Source: JAVVPO01 sp036655715 (GTDB taxonomy: Bacteria; Bacillota; Clostridia; Lachnospirales; Cellulosilyticaceae). Taken from it: a DNA stretch of 34,909 nucleotides. Shown here in pieces: positions 31,838-34,909 of this stretch. The position numbers and the translations under genes are program-made. The DNA lies in contig JAVVPO010000018.1 in assembly GCA_036655715.1 (NCBI GenBank), forward strand, positions 1 through 34,909, read 5' to 3'. A model generated the notes under the pieces. It saw only the letters and a list, made by a program, of their open reading frames with translations, ran no database searches and had not been told where the DNA came from. How positions within the stretch are numbered: the stretch's first letter is position 1; each line of letters starts with the position of its first letter.

Positions 31838-33088
31838 ATGTATACTTTTGGTGGTACCTATACTTCAGATACGAATTTTTTTGGAAACAACGATGCCTTC
31901 GATTTGGTAAATGAATATGGCAGCCCGCTGTATATTTATAATGAAGATATTTTACGTACTAGGTGTAAAGAAATGAAGCATTTAGTCACTTATCCTCATT
32001 TCGTTCCTCACTTCTCTATTAAAGCAAATACCAATATTCATTTACTTCAAATCATCCAAGAGGAAGGTCTTCATGCAGATGTCATGAGTCCTGGTGAAAT
32101 CTACCTAGCACTCAAAAGTGGTTTTAAAAGTGAAGAACTCTTCTTTATTCCCAACAACGTTACTGCAAGTGATATGGCATACGCTATCCATCATCACATT
32201 ACAGTAAGTGTTGATTCACTTTCTCAACTCGCACTTTATGGTCAATTAAACCCAGGTGGCAAAGTCGCTATTCGCTTTAACCCCGGTGTTGGTGCTGGAC
32301 ACCATGAAAAAGTTATCACTGCTGGGAAGAAAACAAAATTCGGCATTAATCCCTCAGAACTTGAAAAGGTCAAATCCCTTCTGCAAGAATACTCTCTTCA
32401 GCTCATCGGCATTAATCAGCACATTGGTTCACTCTTTATGGACTATGAGCCTTATATAGAGAGTGTTTACTCTATCTTAGCTATCGCTAAATCCTTTAGT
32501 GATTTAAAATTCATTGACCTTGGCGGTGGTTTTGGCATCCCTTATCACAAGCAATTAGGTGAGTCTAGGCTAGACCTCACTTTACTTGGAGAAAATTTAG
32601 ATGATATCCTCTATGCATTTGCCAAAGAGTACGGCAGTGAGGTACAGTTCCAGATTGAACCTGGCCGTTATATTGTCGGTGAAAGTGGCATAGTCCTAGG
32701 GCAAGTCACTAGTAAAAAAGAAAATGCAGGTACTCACTATTTGGGTACAGATATTGGTTTTAATGTGCTTCAACGCCCTATTATGTACGACTCTCATCAC
32801 GATATAGAAATCTATTCTCGTCAGTCCATCACAGATCACAATCTTTTTACTGTGGTTGGGAACATTTGTGAAAGTGGTGATATCTTAGCCAAAGATCGTA
32901 AGCTTCCTCATGCAGCAGAAGGTGACCTTATCGGTGTGATGGATGCAGGTGCCTACGGCTTCTGTATGTCTTCTTCCTATAATCAAAGACCTAGATGCAG
33001 TGAACTACTCATCAATTCCCGCGGAGATGCTAAGCTTATTAGAAGACGGGAAACTTTTGAAGACCTTATAAGTACTATGCTTATTTAA
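31838..33088 (+). CDS. lysA: Diaminopimelate decarboxylase
   Basis: This 416-residue PLP enzyme makes L-lysine from meso-diaminopimelate. The alanine-racemase-type barrel has the PLP lysine at about K62 in HFSIKANTN, QHIGS at about 194-198, and GGGFGIPY. The second domain has EPGRYIVGESG, the active-site CESGD (Cys about 344), and DAGAYGFCMSSSYNQRP. These last motifs fit LysA better than carboxynorspermidine decarboxylase. The ATG follows TTAGGAGG. It is the second gene of an apparent operon with the TrmB-type regulator and ends at a 30-bp perfect hairpin. Confidence 0.93.
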   Translation: MYTFGGTYTSDTNFFGNNDAFDLVNEYGSPLYIYNEDILRTRCKEMKHLVTYPHFVPHFSIKANTNIHLLQIIQEEGLHADVMSPGEIYLALKSGFKSEELFFIPNNVTASDMAYAIHHHITVSVDSLSQLALYGQLNPGGKVAIRFNPGVGAGHHEKVITAGKKTKFGINPSELEKVKSLLQEYSLQLIGINQHIGSLFMDYEPYIESVYSILAIAKSFSDLKFIDLGGGFGIPYHKQLGESRLDLTLLGENLDDILYAFAKEYGSEVQFQIEPGRYIVGESGIVLGQVTSKKENAGTHYLGTDIGFNVLQRPIMYDSHHDIEIYSRQSITDHNLFTVVGNICESGDILAKDRKLPHAAEGDLIGVMDAGAYGFCMSSSYNQRPRCSELLINSRGDAKLIRRRETFEDLISTMLI

Positions 33089-33150
33089 TAAAGTAGAAAA
33101 GCCACATCGGTTTATTATGCAATAAACCGATGTGGCTTTTCTACTTTATT
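33087..33150. terminator. Bidirectional terminator after lysA
   Basis: A perfect 30-bp inverted repeat (33087-33116 with 33121-33150) around ATGC contains AAAAGCCACATCGG. It begins within the lysA stop codon and lies before the convergent glycosyltransferase gene. Confidence 0.92.
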
Positions 33151-33161
33151 AAATCTCACGC

Positions 33162-34289
33162 TTACCATCTAAGTCTTCTATCAACAAGTTGATTTCCAAA
33201 TTCAGGTATAGATTCACCCTGTTCCTGCAACATCCTTATTAGGAATTCTCTATTATATAATACCTTTTTTGTATCAGATACAAAACTAGCACAAAGTTCA
33301 TTATAATAATAAGCTGTATAATAATCTCCCATTCTAGAATAGCATACGCAAAGTTGTATAGCAGGAATCCATGTATAATATTCTTTCAAATCCATCCCCA
33401 TATTATCCTTATCTTGTATACTCATCAAGGCTACTTTATACCAAAATATAGCATCTATATAAGTTTCCTTTTCCATAAAGTGCTCTGCCAACCTACAACA
33501 AATATCTGCTCTAGGCCTCCCCCATTTAAAAGATTCCAAAATAACATCTACTTTTTTCTCAAGCTGATGCGTTGCATGATAAGACTGAATAAGATTAGCT
33601 GTAGCCGTCTTCCTATCTTCCATCCAGCCCTCTCCAGTCGCTAGAAAAGCAGTGTACTGCTCTATAGCTTCCTCGTATAATCCATTATAAAATAATTCAT
33701 TAGCAAAATAATATAGGTCTCTAGTAGAAAACGCCTCTTGATTGGTTTGCATATCTCTAAAGATTCTAAGGTTTCTATCGGTATAAAATTTATGCTTATC
33801 ATGATAAATATAAATATCTTCATGCTTTATATTGCCAGCTACATCTAAGTACTCATGAATTCTTCCAATCCATTTGAATCCTTTAGACGCTTTTACAATA
33901 CGGTTACGCCTCAAAGAACAAGTCGTATGCCCTTTTTCATCCCGACTCAATGAATAATGCATACTTATACTATCTACGCTAGGATCTAGGCTCTCCTTTA
34001 CCGCTACTATCTTATTGCTATTGGATTCATCGATATAGTCATCTGCATCTAACCACATAATATAGTCCTTTGTTGCCTTGCTAAATGCATAATTTCTAGC
34101 TTTTCCAAAATCATCACACCACTCAAAATCATAGAGTTGCGCTCCAAACTTTTTTGCTATCTCCTTTGTCCCATCCATAGAACCTGTATCTACTATGACT
34201 ATTTCATCTATAAATGTGCTTACACTTTCTAGGCACCTAGCTAATACCTCTTCCTCATCTTTCACAATCATGCATAAGCTTATCTCCAC
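33162..34289 (-). CDS. Family 2 glycosyltransferase with TPR-like C-terminus
   Basis: This cytoplasmic glycosyltransferase is 375 residues from the GTG at 34289. AGGGGAGG lies eight bases before that GTG and the protein then starts close to SLCMIVKDEEE, the usual family start. The ATG at 34325 gives 12 extra residues with no good ribosome-binding site. Motifs are IVIVDTGSMDGTKEIA, DDFGKARNYAF and the metal-binding WLDADDYID. Residues about 190-330 hold TPR-like helices (YYFANELFYNGLYEEAIEQY). It lies downstream of the collagen-like gene on the same strand, separated by a likely terminator. Collagen-like exosporium proteins are glycosylated in Bacillus, so the neighbour is a plausible acceptor; this is inference. 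Confidence 0.85.
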   Translation of the reverse strand: MEISLCMIVKDEEEVLARCLESVSTFIDEIVIVDTGSMDGTKEIAKKFGAQLYDFEWCDDFGKARNYAFSKATKDYIMWLDADDYIDESNSNKIVAVKESLDPSVDSISMHYSLSRDEKGHTTCSLRRNRIVKASKGFKWIGRIHEYLDVAGNIKHEDIYIYHDKHKFYTDRNLRIFRDMQTNQEAFSTRDLYYFANELFYNGLYEEAIEQYTAFLATGEGWMEDRKTATANLIQSYHATHQLEKKVDVILESFKWGRPRADICCRLAEHFMEKETYIDAIFWYKVALMSIQDKDNMGMDLKEYYTWIPAIQLCVCYSRMGDYYTAYYYNELCASFVSDTKKVLYNREFLIRMLQEQGESIPEFGNQLVDRRLRW

Positions 34290-34360
34290 ACAATCAGCCT
34301 CCCCTATAGTCACTTTATTAAACATATATGCTATCTATTCTTTGTCTTATTCCTTCTACT

Positions 34361-34408
34361 AAAAAAAGTACTCTTCTTTATAGGTTACACCTACAAGAAA
34401 AGTACCTT
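34361..34408 (-). terminator. Terminator of the collagen-like protein gene
   Basis: On the minus strand AAAGGTACTTTTCTT pairs imperfectly with AAGAAGAGTACTTT, with an inner TAGGT/ACCTA stem, and is followed by T7. It lies just after the stop of the gene at 34421. Confidence 0.7.
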
Positions 34409-34420
34409 TATCTGTTAAAA

Positions 34421-34909
34421 TTACTGTATAAAGAATATACTAGCTAAAGGAATAACTGTATAATCAAAGTTCCCTGTACTATTTTTAATCCAGACAACAT
34501 CATTACATATCTGAACAATTTGATCTATTCCTATTGCACTGCCAATATTATCTACTATACCTATTGAGAATGGTGCTGCAGCACCTTGTAGTGCCGTAGA
34601 TATACCTGCATCACAATCACAACCTACAGCCCCTGAGTTACATAACGGAAGATTGGGACCAGTAAAACCTGTAGGTACTGTAGCTCTATCAAAACTAACC
34701 CTATCAATATTACATATAGAAATAATAGTATTTCCTATTTTAACAGTATCATCAGTTATTGAGCCTGTTGTAATAAATCCACTCTTATTACTGTTAAAGC
34801 TATTCACTTGAATCGAAACGTTAGCTCGTTCTAGCCACTTAAGAGCCGCTATAATACCATCTTTCCCACAAGGTTTACATTCACAGGTTCCTGTACTTCC
34901 TGTACTTCC
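34421..34909 (-). CDS. C-terminal part of a collagen-like surface protein, cut by the window edge
   Basis: The frame is open from the window edge and 163 residues are visible. They begin with Gly-Ser-Thr triplets (GSTGSTGTCECKPCG), the end of a possible collagen-like G-x-T tract as in BclA-type exosporium proteins. A C-terminal domain follows: LKWLERANVSIQV, then DTVKIGNTIISICNIDRVSF, and finally NDVVWIKNSTGNFDYTV near the end. The head and tail motifs resemble those of the 757-residue Val/Thr repeat protein at 265-2538. A GTG at 34807 could be misread as a start, but the upstream frame is open and Gly-rich, so the gene continues beyond the window. Collagen-like assignment rests on only two to three triplets. 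Confidence 0.7.
   Translation of the reverse strand, partial: GSTGSTGTCECKPCGKDGIIAALKWLERANVSIQVNSFNSNKSGFITTGSITDDTVKIGNTIISICNIDRVSFDRATVPTGFTGPNLPLCNSGAVGCDCDAGISTALQGAAAPFSIGIVDNIGSAIGIDQIVQICNDVVWIKNSTGNFDYTVIPLASIFFIQ

Noticed and set aside
31838..33088. Carboxynorspermidine decarboxylase
   Set aside because: CESGD and AGAYGFCMSSSYNQRP motifs and the 416-residue length fit diaminopimelate decarboxylase better.

Overview
The window looks like chromosomal DNA of an endospore-forming, low-GC Clostridia. The evidence is SpoVB, strong AGGAGG ribosome-binding sites, AT-rich codon use, and many coat-type proteins carrying the SPOCS (DUF3794) domain of SpoVID/SipL. A Lachnospiraceae or Cellulosilyticum-like host is plausible, but I cannot prove the genus from sequence alone. 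No tRNA, rRNA, CRISPR array, insertion sequence or phage gene was seen, and no gene-free stretch exceeds 300 bases.

About two thirds of the window (roughly 265-22521 and 26587-29466) encodes what I read as a spore-surface (coat or exosporium) building kit. Its parts recur in several blocks. They are: (i) large beta-sandwich proteins made of 4, 10, 5 or 4 DUF11 repeats, each ending in a SPOCS or SPOCS-like domain; (ii) small stand-alone SPOCS proteins of two types, called A and B here; (iii) small Ig-like proteins sharing an 'LWGxxxDxxGxPV' motif, called the LWG family here; (iv) Cys-rich, Val/Thr-repeat and collagen-like proteins. Block I (minus, 9717 to 4243) has LWG, A, B, A', B' and DUF11x4-SPOCS. 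Block II (minus, 15605 to 9889) has LWG, an FG-GAP-like protein and DUF11x10-SPOCS. Block III (15774 to 22521, mainly plus) has LWG, LWG, B, a 1405-residue multidomain DUF11x5-SPOCS protein, A, and a convergent LWG gene. Block IV (minus, 29466 to 26587) has a two-repeat DUF11 protein and a DUF11x4 protein with a Cys/Pro-rich linker and a SPOCS-like tail. None of these proteins has a recognisable signal peptide or sorting motif. This fits assembly from the mother-cell cytoplasm rather than secretion. Several upstream regions carry an AC-N16/17-CATAnnnTA pattern resembling mother-cell SigK promoters.

The rest is mostly conserved chromosomal genes: a small membrane protein, metA (Glu111 predicts acetyl-CoA use), a small RelA/SpoT-type alarmone synthetase, spoVB with a good SigE-like promoter, rarA, and a TrmB-type regulator in an apparent operon with lysA. 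Two family-2 glycosyltransferases with TPR-like tails lie near the two ends. Each is next to a surface protein: the Val/Thr 11-residue repeat protein at the left, and a truncated protein with Gly-Ser-Thr collagen-like triplets at the right. They may glycosylate the surface layer.

A 100-base run of N (14579-14678) is an assembly gap inside a Glu-rich repeat. It artificially breaks one gene (14074-15356) into two frames. The same 16 bases flank both sides of the gap, and overlapping them restores one 388-codon frame.
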